64,000 nt of DNA from Desulfobacteraceae bacterium UBA2174 (GTDB lineage Bacteria > Desulfobacterota > Desulfobacteria > Desulfobacterales > UBA2174), in NCBI GenBank assembly GCA_002327445.1, contig DCWA01000022.1:62001-126000 (forward strand), read 5' to 3'. Shown here one piece after another: positions 36,995-45,765 of this stretch. How positions within the stretch are numbered: the stretch's first letter is position 1; the number at the start of each line of letters is the position of its first letter. Below the pieces are notes generated by a model. The model worked only from the letters and a program-made list of their open reading frames with translations. It was not told the DNA's origin and searched no databases. A program made the position numbers and the translations under genes.

Positions 36995-37945
36995 CTATAC
37001 TTCATATTTTTTGCCCGGCCCCGCCGCGATGTTGTACAACCGCCCCTGGAAGGTTTGCCGCTCTTCCAGGCGAGCGTGGATCAAGCCCAACGTGGCCCGT
37101 TTTTGAAGCGCCCAATCCGGTGCCACCAGTTCTTCGGGGTGGGGGTCCCCGGTGAGGCGCTGGATCACCATTTCCGGCGGCAGGCGTTCGAGAACATCGC
37201 AGACCCGGTCCACGTACTCGGCCTGGCCGAGGCACCGGTACTCGCCGCTTCGGTAGAGACGCTCCAGCGCAGTCCCCTTCACCACGTAAAGCAGGTGGAT
37301 CTTGATGCCGTCGAGGCCCAGACTGGCCACGGCCCGGGCCGTCTGGCACATGTGATCGCCCGTTTCGCCGGGAAGCCCCAGGATGATGTGGGCGCAGGTG
37401 AGAATGCCCCGGCCGCGGGAAGCTTCCACGGCCCGGCAGAAAGTGGCGTAGTCGTGTCCCCGGCGGATGGCCTTCAGGGTGGCATCGTGGATCGACTGCA
37501 GGCCATACTCGAGCCACACCATGTATTTAGGGGTGTACGACTGGAGCAGGGTCAGCACCTCGTCGTCGACGCAGTCCGGTCGGGTGCCGATGGCCAGGCC
37601 CACCACCCCGGGCACGGCCAGGGCCTCTTCGTAGCGTCGGCGCAGGACCTCGATGGGGGCGTAGGTGTTGGTGAAGGCCTGAAAATAGGCGACAAAGCCC
37701 TTGGCCTTGTAACGCCTGGCCATGCTGGCCTTGCCGGCCTCGATTTGCTCCCGGATGGACAAGCCGCGGGCAAAGGCTCCGGTGCCCGATCCCCGGGCGT
37801 TGCAATAGATGCACCCCTGGCGCCCCAGGGTGCCGTCGCGGTTGGGGCAGGTGAAGCCGGCATCCACAGTGATCTTCTGGATCCGGCACCCGAAATGCTG
37901 CCGCAGGAATCGGTTCAGATCATGGTATCGCTTCTCTTCAGTCAC
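36995..37945 (-). CDS. radical SAM protein, YhcC/TIGR01212 type
   Basis: A 316-residue radical SAM enzyme. The cluster motif is unusual in spacing and diagnostic of the family: TCPNRDGTLGRQGCIYCN (C-X12-C-X2-C). Other matches are YFQAFTNTYAP, GLAIGTRPDC and VWLEYGLQSIHDATL. The reaction of this family is not settled. Its start (GTG or ATG region at 37945) is divergent from mnmG across 205 bp that hold a heptamer array. Length is normal. Confidence 0.88.
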   Translation of the reverse strand: MTEEKRYHDLNRFLRQHFGCRIQKITVDAGFTCPNRDGTLGRQGCIYCNARGSGTGAFARGLSIREQIEAGKASMARRYKAKGFVAYFQAFTNTYAPIEVLRRRYEEALAVPGVVGLAIGTRPDCVDDEVLTLLQSYTPKYMVWLEYGLQSIHDATLKAIRRGHDYATFCRAVEASRGRGILTCAHIILGLPGETGDHMCQTARAVASLGLDGIKIHLLYVVKGTALERLYRSGEYRCLGQAEYVDRVCDVLERLPPEMVIQRLTGDPHPEELVAPDWALQKRATLGLIHARLEERQTFQGRLYNIAAGPGKKYEV

Positions 37946-37990
37946 TTCGCCTCGCTTGACCCGGGTTCGGCGAATCGGATATCAGAGGGA

Positions 37991-38090
37991 GGTTCAAGGT
38001 TCAAGGTTGAAGGTTCAGGGTAAAAGAATCAAGGATCAAGGTTCAAGGTTCAAAGGTCAAGGTTCAGGATTCAAGGTTCCAGGTTCAAAG
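37991..38090. repeat. 7-8 bp tandem array (ggttcaa) upstream of mnmG
   Basis: About a dozen degenerate copies of ggttcaa(g) run head to tail, the first two perfect, ending 60 bp before the mnmG ATG. The mnmG frame is open through the array, but there is no start signal to support translation. Confidence 0.85.
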
Positions 38091-38150
38091 TCTATGGGGC
38101 CGACCGGTTACCTTGATCCGTTTTCCAATTTCCAGTTTCGAGTTTCGATA

Positions 38151-40073
38151 ATGAGCATCCATTCGCGTCGCTTCGACATCATCGTGGTGGGCGCCGGGCA
38201 TGCCGGCTGCGAAGCGGCCTTGGCCGCCGCCCGCATGGGGTGCCAGGTGCTGTTGCTGGCCATCGACCTGGACAAGCTGGCCGCCATGCCGTGCAGCCCG
38301 TCCATCGGCGGCATGGCCAAGGGGCACCTTGTCAAGGAAATCGACGCCCTGGGGGGTGCCATGGCCAAAGCCACCGACCGCTCGGCGATCCAGTACAAGA
38401 CCCTCAACACCAAGAAGGGGCCGGCGGTCCAGGGGTCGCGGACCCAGAACGACAAGCAGCTCTACCACCAGGCGATGAAGCGCATCGTCGAGTCCCAGCC
38501 GAACCTGGAACTCAAGCAGGCCATGGTGGAGCGCCTGGTGGTGGAAAACGGGTGCGTGGCGGGGGTCGAGGATGCCACCGGCTACGGTTATGCCGCCCCG
38601 GCGGTGGTCCTGGCCACCGGCACCTTCCTCGCCGGGCTGGTGCATATCGGGTTCAAGGCCATCCACGCCGGCCGGGCGGGGGAGTTTGCCGCCGACGGGC
38701 TCGCCGCGGATCTAAAAGGCCTCGGTTTCACCCTGGGACGCATGAAGACCGGCACGCCGCCGCGGCTCAAGCGCGCCAGCATCGATTTTTCCCGCTTCGA
38801 CATTCAGGGCGGCGATGATCGGCCCCGGGCCTTTTCCTTTTCCGGCGACCCCTCGCCGCTGCCGCAGCTCCCCAGCTACATCGGCCACACCAGCGAGCGG
38901 GTGCACCGCATCGTGCGCGAGCACCTGCATCTCTCGGCCCTTTACGGGGGGCGCATCACCGGGGTCTCGGCCCGCTACTGCCCCTCGTTCGAGGACAAGA
39001 TCGTCCATTTTCCGGAAAAGGACCGTCACCAGGTGATTCTCGAGCCAGAGGGGCTGGAGACCGAGGAAGTGTACGCCAGCGGCCTGGGCAACAGCCTGCC
39101 CTTGGAGATTCAGCTGGAAGTGGTGCACAGCGTCGAAGGACTCGAAGCGGCGGAGATGATGCGGCCGGCCTACGCCATCGAGTACGACTACATCAACCCG
39201 TTGCAGTTGCGGCCCACCCTGGAGACCAAACGGGTGGCCGGGCTCTACCTTGCCGGGCAGATCAACGGCACCTCGGGCTATGAGGAGGCGGCGGCCCAGG
39301 GGCTCTGGGCCGGAGTCAACGCCGCCTGCCGCGTGCAGGGCCGCCCCCCGTTTCTCCTGGACCGCAGCCAAGCCTACATGGCGGTGATGGTTGACGATCT
39401 GGTCACCCGGGGCACCCGAGAACCGTACCGCATCTTCACCTCCCGGGCCGAATACCGCCTGATGCTCCGCGAGGACAACGCCGACCTGCGCCTGGCGGCC
39501 ATCGGCTGCGAGCTGGGGCTGGTGGACCCGGAGACCCGCGACGCGGTGGAAGCGCGGCGTGCCGAGATCCACCGGGAGCTGTCCCGGGTGCGGGCCACGG
39601 TAATCCGGCCGGACGAGGCGACCAACGCACACCTGAGCGCCCGAGGCTCGGCGCCCATCCGCAGCGGGACCTCGCTGGAGCAGCTCCTGCGGCGCGCGGA
39701 GCTCGACTACGGCATCGTTTCCACCCTGGCCCCGGCCGATCCGGTGCCGGACCCGAGGGTGGCGCGCCAGGTGGAGATCGAGGTGAAGTACGCCGGCTAC
39801 ATCCAGCGTCAACTGGCGGACATCGAACGTTTCAAGCATCTGGAAAAGATCATGATTCCGGAGGATTTCGATTATCGCGGCGCCCACGGGCTCTCCAACG
39901 AGCTCAAGGGGAAGCTCTCCGAGGTGCGCCCCGCCTCCCTCGGACAGGCCGCGCGCATCGACGGGATGACCCCGGCGGCCATCGCGGTATTGATGGTGCT
40001 GCTCAAGGGGCGGAAGGCGCCTTCCCGGGCAGCGGGCGAGGCCCAGCCCCCGGCCGCCTCCCCGCCTCATTGA
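38151..40073 (+). CDS. mnmG: tRNA uridine-5-carboxymethylaminomethyl modification enzyme
   Basis: A 640-residue FAD enzyme that, with MnmE, modifies the wobble uridine of several tRNAs. The start chosen is ATG 38151 (MSIHSRRFDIIVVGAGHAGCEAALAAARMG); the frame is open far upstream, but that stretch is the heptamer array and the antisense of the radical SAM gene. Other motifs: PSIGGMAKGHLVKEIDALGG, GRMKTGTPPRL, LAGQINGTSGYEEAAAQG, and the C-terminal FDYRGAHGLSNELKGKL region. No good Shine-Dalgarno precedes the ATG. The normal length of about 630 supports the start. Confidence 0.95.
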   Translation: MSIHSRRFDIIVVGAGHAGCEAALAAARMGCQVLLLAIDLDKLAAMPCSPSIGGMAKGHLVKEIDALGGAMAKATDRSAIQYKTLNTKKGPAVQGSRTQNDKQLYHQAMKRIVESQPNLELKQAMVERLVVENGCVAGVEDATGYGYAAPAVVLATGTFLAGLVHIGFKAIHAGRAGEFAADGLAADLKGLGFTLGRMKTGTPPRLKRASIDFSRFDIQGGDDRPRAFSFSGDPSPLPQLPSYIGHTSERVHRIVREHLHLSALYGGRITGVSARYCPSFEDKIVHFPEKDRHQVILEPEGLETEEVYASGLGNSLPLEIQLEVVHSVEGLEAAEMMRPAYAIEYDYINPLQLRPTLETKRVAGLYLAGQINGTSGYEEAAAQGLWAGVNAACRVQGRPPFLLDRSQAYMAVMVDDLVTRGTREPYRIFTSRAEYRLMLREDNADLRLAAIGCELGLVDPETRDAVEARRAEIHRELSRVRATVIRPDEATNAHLSARGSAPIRSGTSLEQLLRRAELDYGIVSTLAPADPVPDPRVARQVEIEVKYAGYIQRQLADIERFKHLEKIMIPEDFDYRGAHGLSNELKGKLSEVRPASLGQAARIDGMTPAAIAVLMVLLKGRKAPSRAAGEAQPPAASPPH

Positions 40074-40097
40074 CTTGTGCGGCTTGAAGGCTATAGT
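40070..40097 (+). promoter_or_regulatory. dnaJ promoter (TTGACT-16-TATAGT)
   Basis: The -35 TTGACT (40070-40075) overlaps the mnmG stop codon, and the -10 TATAGT (40092-40097) follows after 16 bp. The start of dnaJ is about 100 bp further on. Confidence 0.65.
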
Positions 40098-40200
40098 GTA
40101 AAAGTAAACAATTTGATTTGATTGTATATTTTGTTGAATCAACCAGCGGACCGGCCGGGGCCGCCCTCGGCGCGGCGCCCATGAACGTGGAACGAAAACG

Positions 40201-41130
40201 ATGGATTACTACGAGCAGCTCGGCGTCAAGAAGGACGCCACCGCGGATCAAATCAAGAAGGCCTACCGCAAACTGGCCATGAAGTACCATCCGGACCACG
40301 CCAAAGGGGACAAGGAGGCTGAAGAGAAGTTCAAAAAAATCAGCGAGGCCTATGCGGTGCTCAGCGACCCGGAGAAACGGAAACAGTACGACGAATACGG
40401 GGCCAGCGGGTTCCAGCAGCGCTTCAGCCAGGAAGACATCTTCCGGGGCTTCGACTTCAGCGAAATCCTCAAGGAGTTCGGTTTCGGCGGCAAAGCCGGC
40501 AACGTGCGGTTCTCCTTCGGCGGCGGATCCCCCTTCGGAGCCGGGGCCTCGGGCTTCGGTGGCGGTGCGTCACCCTTCGGCGGCCGGGGCCGGCGCCAGG
40601 CCGCGCCCAAGGGCTCCGATCTAATCTACGAGCTCGGCCTCACCATCCAGGAGGTGGCCAAGGGAACCACCAAAACGGTGGCCATCCAGCAGGACCAAAA
40701 AGTCGACCGCATCGAGGTGAAGATTCCCAAGGGTCTGGTGCCGGGGCAAAAATTGCGCCTGGCTGGCAAGGGGGAGCCGAGTCCGTATGGCGGGCCGCCG
40801 GGGGATCTGTTCATCCAGCCGTATCTGCTGCCGGATCCGGTTTTCGAGGTGGACGGCCTCGATCTCACCGTGCAGCGGGACATCAAGCTCACCGAGGCCA
40901 TTCTGGGCACGACGGTCACCGTGCCGCTCATCGACGGCAAGACCGTCAGCCTGAAAGTTCCCCCCGGCGTCAACCACAAGACCCGAATGCGCCTGGGAGG
41001 CAAGGGGTTGCCAGGGCTCAAGGGCGGCAGCCACGGCGACTTGTTTGTCCGCATCCATGTGACCATGCCCAAACAACTGACCGAACAGCAGCGTCAGTGG
41101 ATCATCGATTTGCAGAATTCGGGATTGTAG
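40201..41130 (+). CDS. cbpA: DnaJ-class co-chaperone without zinc finger (CbpA type)
   Basis: A 309-residue type B J protein. The J domain is residues 1-70 with the HPD triad (KYHPDHAKGD), a G/F-rich linker follows (about 95-135, FGGGSPFGAGASGFGGG), then two C-terminal beta-sandwich client domains (LIYELGLTIQEVAKGTT, PPGVNHKTRMRLGGKGLP). The cysteine-rich zinc domain of DnaJ is absent. It stimulates DnaK ATPase and passes clients to it. It has its own promoter and is monocistronic. Confidence 0.93.
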   Translation: MDYYEQLGVKKDATADQIKKAYRKLAMKYHPDHAKGDKEAEEKFKKISEAYAVLSDPEKRKQYDEYGASGFQQRFSQEDIFRGFDFSEILKEFGFGGKAGNVRFSFGGGSPFGAGASGFGGGASPFGGRGRRQAAPKGSDLIYELGLTIQEVAKGTTKTVAIQQDQKVDRIEVKIPKGLVPGQKLRLAGKGEPSPYGGPPGDLFIQPYLLPDPVFEVDGLDLTVQRDIKLTEAILGTTVTVPLIDGKTVSLKVPPGVNHKTRMRLGGKGLPGLKGGSHGDLFVRIHVTMPKQLTEQQRQWIIDLQNSGL

Positions 41131-41507
41131 CGTTTCCATTTTCTCAGGGCTGCCGCCAGTGGATGCCATTGCCGGCGGCAGCCCCGAAACGGAAATGGGC
41201 CCCAACCGGGGCCGGGTTTCGATTGTTCCCGCCTTCTTCGCCGTTTCAACTTTCTCCATCGCGCCGGGTTCTTTTTTTCGCAATTTTCGCCAAAGACGGA
41301 ACCTCTGTTCATCGCCAACGGGTGGCGGAAGGCATTCCGGAGATTTCCGGAAAAGCATCTGGATGCACCCTCCTGTCACCCGGACGGAAACGCGGCTGCA
41401 GGCTGAGTAACAAGCTAAAATGATTGACAACAGTGCGGCCAGAAGGTAGGTTTTGATGCCGATGAGGCTGATTTGATCGAACCCGAATACCTCGGCAAGC
41501 TCTTGAA
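41131..41507. other. dnaJ-hpt intergenic region with stem-loop
   Basis: A stable hairpin with perfect 11-bp arms GGGCTGCCGCC (41147-41157) and GGCGGCAGCCC (41174-41184) lies just past dnaJ; outer CGTTTC/GAAACG pairs extend it. It lacks a U-tract. The rest holds no recognised gene apart from the hpt promoter candidate. Confidence 0.55.
41424..41452 (+). promoter_or_regulatory. hpt promoter (TTGACA-17-TAGGTT)
   Basis: A perfect -35 TTGACA (41424-41429) is 17 bp from TAGGTT (41447-41452), 56 bp before the hpt ATG. Confidence 0.55.
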
Positions 41508-42056
41508 ATGGCGATGCGGATGCCCGAACTGCTCCCTGTTCTGGACCAGAAAACCATCGAAAAATTGATCGATGAAACGGCGAAGCGGATTTCGACCGAC
41601 TATGCCGGTCGGCCACTGGTGCTGATCGGTGTCCTCAAAGGGGCTTTCATCTTCATGGCCGACCTGGTGCGCCGCCTGACGATTCCGGTGACCATCGACT
41701 TTGTCGGCATTTCCAGTTACGGGGACCAGACCGTCAGCTCCGGCTGCATCCGCCTCACCCGCGACATCGGGATGGATGTCTGCGGCCGGGATGTCCTCAT
41801 CGTCGAGGATATCGTGGATACGGGGTTGACGCTTGCTTTTCTCATCGCGCATATCCGGTCCCTGGGGGCTTCCAGCGTCAACGTCTGCGCGCTGCTCGAC
41901 AAGCGCGCACGGCGCCGGGTGGAAGTGGCGGTGCCCTATTGCTGCTACGAGGCCCCGGATGAGTTTCTGGTCGGCTATGGTCTTGATTTCGACGAGCGCT
42001 ACCGGCAACTGCCGGGCGTTTACCGGCTGCAATTCAACCCTGAAGGTGCATCATGA
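41508..42056 (+). CDS. hpt: hypoxanthine phosphoribosyltransferase
   Basis: A 182-residue purine salvage enzyme that makes IMP (and GMP) from the free base and PRPP. The PRPP loop is VLIVEDIVDTGLTL; LIGVLKGAFIFMADLVRR and the C-terminal DEFLVGYGLDFDERYRQLPGVY block are also present. The start could be any of three closely spaced Met codons (41508, 41514-41520 area); the first is listed. The stop TGA overlaps the next ATG (ATGA at 42053), coupling it to the DUF3426 gene. Confidence 0.95.
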   Translation: MAMRMPELLPVLDQKTIEKLIDETAKRISTDYAGRPLVLIGVLKGAFIFMADLVRRLTIPVTIDFVGISSYGDQTVSSGCIRLTRDIGMDVCGRDVLIVEDIVDTGLTLAFLIAHIRSLGASSVNVCALLDKRARRRVEVAVPYCCYEAPDEFLVGYGLDFDERYRQLPGVYRLQFNPEGAS

Positions 42057-43771
42057 TCATCACCTGCGAAAACTGTCACACCAGCTACAACCTGGACGAC
42101 TCGTTGCTGGACCCGGCCGGATCGCGCGTCCGCTGTACCAATTGCGGCCATGTGTTCCTCGTTCAGCCGCCCCCGGAGGTTCAACCGCCGGCTGATGATG
42201 AACCCGTCGATGCCTTGGGAGAAGGGACCAGCGACCGGACTTTCGAGGCGCCGGCACCCGTGGGAACAGAGTCCTCTGAATTCGACTTCCAGCCCCCGGA
42301 CACGCCCGAACGGGACGAGCGGGACGCGCTGGCCCTGGATCTCGACCTGGATCTGGATTTTGGCGAACCGGAGCATGGCGTCGCGGCCAGAACGGATGAC
42401 CTCGAGGAGCTGGAACTGGACCTGAATCTGGATCCGGACCCCGTTGTTGACAGCGGTGCCAAAGAAGCGGTCCAGGCGGCGCCGTCCGATGAAATCGTTC
42501 TGCCGGATGAACTCGTTCTGGAAGATATCGAAAAGTTACTCCAGATCCAGGAAGCGCCCGGCGCGGTGGAGAAAGCACCCGCGGCCGTCGGGCAGACCGA
42601 TGTCCTGGAGGGTCTCGATCTGAATCTGGAGCAGCCGGAGGAAGCGGGTCAAGGCCGGGAGGCCGGTTCGCAAGACAGTGATCTGAATCTGGACCTGGAC
42701 CTGAATCTGGAGGAAGCGGGAACCCGGGTGGAAGCCCCTGTCGCCGGTTCGCAGGACCTGGATCTCGATCTGGACTTGAACCTGGAGGAGATCGAGGGGC
42801 TGCCGGAGATGGGCTCCGGTGGCGAGGGCGAGCTGGAATTGCGCCTGGAGCCGCTGGGCACCGAACCGATGCAGATGGAAACCGAGGTTTTCGAGGAAAA
42901 GGGGATCGATCTCGGCGACATCGACCAGATGCTCCACGGCGATGAAGATGCGATGGAGTCGGAAAAGACCTCGGAGCAGGTCGAGGAAACCGCCGTCGAG
43001 ATGCCGCCGATCCCGATTGGGCAGGAAACGGCCGAAATCGCTGCCAATCTGATGCGCACAGGGGAACCAGAAGCGGAGGTCGACGTCTATGGAGAGGAGA
43101 CCGGAGCACCCCGGGATTCCACCAGTGACGCAGAGATCGCCAGCCTCGGCCATGCCTACACCCTTCGGGCCTCCACCGAGGTCGATGGACAGACCACGCT
43201 GACGGCGGAAACCGAACCGATCACGGCGCCGGAGGCGGTGGCTGCTCCCGCCGGGCGGAGCCTGGGATGGCTCTGGGTGGTGTTGGTGTTGCTGGGTCTG
43301 GCCGGCGGCGGGGTCTACTGGGCCCAGCGGCAGGGAGTGGACCTCGCCTTTCTATCGCGTCTGGTGGGGAAGCAGGCGGTGGACGAAGCCGGGAACATGA
43401 AAATCAGCACCCTGGCCATCGACAGCCGCTTCGTGGACAACACTACCGCCGGCCGGCTCTTTGTCATCAGCGGCAAGGTGCGCAATGACTACGACCATCC
43501 GCGCAGCCGGATCCAGATCAAGGGGAGTCTTCTGGCCAAGGGCAAAAAACTGGTGGGCAGCGAGATGGTTTTCTGCGGCAACGTGCTGACCGACCTCGAC
43601 CTCAACCGGCTGGACGTCATCGAGATCAAAAAGAGGCTCGCCCTGGACAGCGGCACCGACAATTCCAACCTCGATGTGGCCCCCGGCGGACTGGTGCCCT
43701 TCATGGTGGTTTTTTCAAACTTGCCTTCGGATCTGGAGGAGTTTACCATCGAGGTGGTGTCTTCGCGTTGA
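42053..43771 (+). CDS. zinc-ribbon/DUF3426 membrane protein with acidic repeats
   Basis: A 572-residue protein in four parts. An N-terminal MJ0042-type zinc ribbon (CENC at 5-8 and CTNCGHVF at about 28) is followed by a 370-residue highly acidic linker with repeated LDLDLDLNLEE-type strings. Then come one transmembrane helix (about 405-425, GWLWVVLVLLGLAGGGVYW) and a C-terminal DUF3426 domain (GRLFVISGKVRNDYDHPRSRI and following). Such proteins are common in Desulfobacterota and are probably envelope proteins with a cytoplasmic ribbon; the function is unknown. The 4-bp overlap with hpt means coupled translation. Confidence 0.85.
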   Translation: MIITCENCHTSYNLDDSLLDPAGSRVRCTNCGHVFLVQPPPEVQPPADDEPVDALGEGTSDRTFEAPAPVGTESSEFDFQPPDTPERDERDALALDLDLDLDFGEPEHGVAARTDDLEELELDLNLDPDPVVDSGAKEAVQAAPSDEIVLPDELVLEDIEKLLQIQEAPGAVEKAPAAVGQTDVLEGLDLNLEQPEEAGQGREAGSQDSDLNLDLDLNLEEAGTRVEAPVAGSQDLDLDLDLNLEEIEGLPEMGSGGEGELELRLEPLGTEPMQMETEVFEEKGIDLGDIDQMLHGDEDAMESEKTSEQVEETAVEMPPIPIGQETAEIAANLMRTGEPEAEVDVYGEETGAPRDSTSDAEIASLGHAYTLRASTEVDGQTTLTAETEPITAPEAVAAPAGRSLGWLWVVLVLLGLAGGGVYWAQRQGVDLAFLSRLVGKQAVDEAGNMKISTLAIDSRFVDNTTAGRLFVISGKVRNDYDHPRSRIQIKGSLLAKGKKLVGSEMVFCGNVLTDLDLNRLDVIEIKKRLALDSGTDNSNLDVAPGGLVPFMVVFSNLPSDLEEFTIEVVSSR

Positions 43772-43806
43772 TGCGGATTTGACTCCCATTCAATGGGGCT
43801 TTCCCC

Positions 43807-43835
43807 TTGACTTGAAACCGGCGGCTTGCTAAAAA
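43807..43835 (+). promoter_or_regulatory. tRNA promoter (TTGACT-17-extended TAAAAA)
   Basis: -35 TTGACT (43807-43812), 17-bp spacer, -10 TAAAAA (43830-43835) preceded by TG at the extended position. The tRNA begins 35 bp downstream. Confidence 0.7.
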
Positions 43836-43870
43836 CCCCTTTTTACTCGGCGGCATCATCCGCCTGCCTT

Positions 43871-43947
43871 GGCGATGTAGCTCAGTTGGTCAGAGCATGC
43901 GGCTCATATCCGCAGTGTCCGGGGTTCAATTCCCTGCATCGCCACCA
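43871..43947 (+). tRNA. tRNA with CAT anticodon (probably elongator tRNA-Met)
   Basis: A 77-nt cloverleaf with encoded CCA. The acceptor stem is GGCGATG/CATCGCC, the D-loop contains AGCTCAGTTGGTCAGAGC, the anticodon stem is TGCGG/CCGCA with loop CTCATAT (anticodon 43905-43907), and the T arm is GGGGTTCAATTCCC. A paired first base pair and the lack of three G-C pairs next to the anticodon loop argue against initiator tRNA. A lysidine-type tRNA-Ile cannot be fully excluded by eye. Confidence 0.95.
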
Positions 43948-43956
43948 GATACCAAT

Positions 43957-43996
43957 AAGCCTCGTAATCTTAACCGGTTACGAGGCTTTTCTTTTG
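43957..43996 (+). terminator. Rho-independent terminator after the tRNA
   Basis: AAGCCTCGTAA (43957-43967) pairs perfectly with TTACGAGGCTT (43978-43988) around a 10-nt loop and is followed by TTCTTTT. It ends the monocistronic tRNA transcript. Confidence 0.92.
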
Positions 43997-44012
43997 GGCC
44001 GGGTGCGTCTGG

Positions 44013-44111
44013 GGTGCAGTTTTGTAATTTCGGCGGTAAAGCCCTTTTGTGGCCGCGTTGGGTCAGATGGCACATCTGCCCGGGAATGAAATGGCGGTTT
44101 GCTTGTGCCAT
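44013..44111 (-). pseudogene. remnant of a REP-associated (Y1/IS200-like) transposase
   Basis: From ATG at 44111 the minus strand encodes MAQANRHFIPGQMCHLTQRGHKR, which matches the typical N-terminus of RAYT transposases (M-A-R-A-N-R-H-F-I-P-G...H-x-T-x-R-x-H). Homology ends after about 23 residues, and neither the rest of the HUH domain nor the catalytic Tyr is present nearby. It lies just past the tRNA terminator and looks like a decayed insertion. Confidence 0.6.
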
Positions 44112-44300
44112 GGCTCAGATTCCTTCAGCTACGTTTTCAATGCCAAAAACAGGCCTATAGGGGTCATTTTGGGCTGTTTGTAACGGATAGTGACTGAAAT
44201 ATCAGGATATTGGCATGGTCCGACCCCTTTCAAGAGAGTCTTCGACCTCCAGGGCGTCGTAGGCAGCCGCCGCCTCGTCGTTCAGCCCAAGCTCCTTTCA

Positions 44301-44343
44301 AAAATTTCGGCCCGGGCGATCGGATCTTCGATCACCCGGGCCG
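44301..44343 (-). terminator. Rho-independent terminator after the flavodiiron gene
   Basis: On the minus strand a 15-bp stem with one mismatch, CGGCCCGGGTGATCG and CGATCGCCCGGGCCG, encloses a loop AAGATC and is followed by AAATTTTTG. It is 85 bp past the fprA stop and closes the minus-strand block that starts with nar. Confidence 0.85.
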
Positions 44344-44427
44344 TCTGAATGACACACCTGTTCAAAATGCCGATTCAATCTGGTTGACCCGCCTCACCGG
44401 CAAGATTGAACCGGCGGGCGGATCCTT

Positions 44428-45606
44428 TCAAGCGAAACCGTTTTCCTTGTGTTTTTGGGCTATGGTTTCGGCCATTTGCTCCAGTTTTTCAAAAACCTCC
44501 GGCGAAGGCTTCCCCTTGCACAGCACCGGATCGATCACCTCGACCTTCAAATTGGGAATCATGCCGGCCAGGGTTTCCACCATCTTGCCGCCCCAGCCAT
44601 AGGAACCGAGGATCGACAGGAACTTGGCCTTGGGCCGCAGGGCATTGGCCAGCAGGGTGGCGTAGGCGGCCAGGGGATGGGGGCCGGTGAGCACCGTCGG
44701 GGTGGCCACGATCACCGTTCCCGCGTCCACCAGGGCAATGGCCAGCTTGCCGATGTCGGTCACCGCCAGGTTGAACAGCTCCACCCGCACGCCGCGGTCC
44801 ACCAGAGCGGCGGCCAGGTGATCGACCATGATGCGCGTGCTGCCGTGCATCGACACGAAGGGGAGCACCACCGTGTTGTGGGGTGGCCCCTCGACCCAAT
44901 CGCGGTAGGCGTCCACGATCCACGCCGGCTCATCGTAGATCTGGCCGTGGCTCGGGGCGATCATGCGGACGTCGTAGCCTTCCAGATTGGCGATGTTCTT
45001 CTGGATCACGCCGCGAAAAGGCATCATGATTTCGGCGAAATAGCGTTTGGCCGCCTCGTACACGCGCCCTTTGTCGGTGACGAACAGATCCGACGCGGCG
45101 ATGTGCGATCCGTAGAAGTCGCAGGTGAACAGGATGCGGTCCTCCCGCAGGTAGGTCACCATGGTCTCGGGCCAGTGGACCCATGGCGTGTGGATGAATT
45201 CGAGGGTCTTGCCGCCGAGGGACAGGACCTCCTTGTCGGCCACGGTGACAAAAGCCGATTCCGGCAAGGTGAACAGATCGATGAGCATGGTCTTGGCCTT
45301 GGGGGTGGCCACCACCTTGGCCGCGGGGTATTTCTCCAGCACCCGGGCGATGGTGCCGGAGTGGTCGCCCTCGGCATGCTGGGAGACGATGAAGTCGATT
45401 TTGGGCACCGCTTCGAGCTGGGCCATCAGCACGTCGGCCATGGGCGGGTCCACCGTGTCCAACAGGGCGGTCTTTTCGGTCCCTTGAATCAGGTAGGCGT
45501 TGTAGGAAGTGCCGTCGGGAAGTGGAATGAGGGAGTCGAAGAGCCGCCGATCCCAGTCGATGGCCCCCAGCCAATGAACATTCTCCGCGATCTGACGCAT
45601 GCGCAT
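44428..45606 (-). CDS. fprA: flavodiiron protein (NO/O2 reductase)
   Basis: A 392-residue A-type flavoprotein. The N-terminal beta-lactamase-like domain has the diiron ligands HAEGDH (His, Glu, Asp, His), HTPWVHWPE, FTCDFYGSH and PSHGQIY. The C-terminal flavodoxin domain binds FMN (FVSMHGSTRIMVD, SILGSYGWGGKMVE). No rubredoxin domain is fused, so a separate donor is needed. These enzymes reduce O2 to water or NO to N2O and protect anaerobes. It is the last gene of the block that includes narGHJI and a hemerythrin, which suits detoxification of NO from nitrate reduction (inference). Confidence 0.94.
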   Translation of the reverse strand: MRMRQIAENVHWLGAIDWDRRLFDSLIPLPDGTSYNAYLIQGTEKTALLDTVDPPMADVLMAQLEAVPKIDFIVSQHAEGDHSGTIARVLEKYPAAKVVATPKAKTMLIDLFTLPESAFVTVADKEVLSLGGKTLEFIHTPWVHWPETMVTYLREDRILFTCDFYGSHIAASDLFVTDKGRVYEAAKRYFAEIMMPFRGVIQKNIANLEGYDVRMIAPSHGQIYDEPAWIVDAYRDWVEGPPHNTVVLPFVSMHGSTRIMVDHLAAALVDRGVRVELFNLAVTDIGKLAIALVDAGTVIVATPTVLTGPHPLAAYATLLANALRPKAKFLSILGSYGWGGKMVETLAGMIPNLKVEVIDPVLCKGKPSPEVFEKLEQMAETIAQKHKENGFA

Positions 45607-45765
45607 GGATCTGTCTCCTTGTTAAGTTTTTTAGATTTACTTATAAAAAACCAATAAGCACCCGGCCACCGGTGGTCAACCGGGGCCGCACCCGCCGCGG
45701 ACCTCGAATTTGCAAATCGCGCCCCACCCCGGAGGCCACATACGGGATACTCTTTTCCGGATGTT

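Noticed and set aside
37991..38090. CRISPR array
   Set aside because: Units are 7-8 bp and contiguous, with no spacers and no cas genes in the window.
37809..38150. N-terminal extension of MnmG through the heptamer array
   Set aside because: The frame is open but no start signal is present, the sequence is repeat plus antisense of the radical SAM gene, and MnmG has normal length from ATG 38151.
43871..43947. Initiator tRNA-fMet
   Set aside because: The first acceptor base pair is matched and the anticodon stem lacks the three consecutive G-C pairs of initiators.
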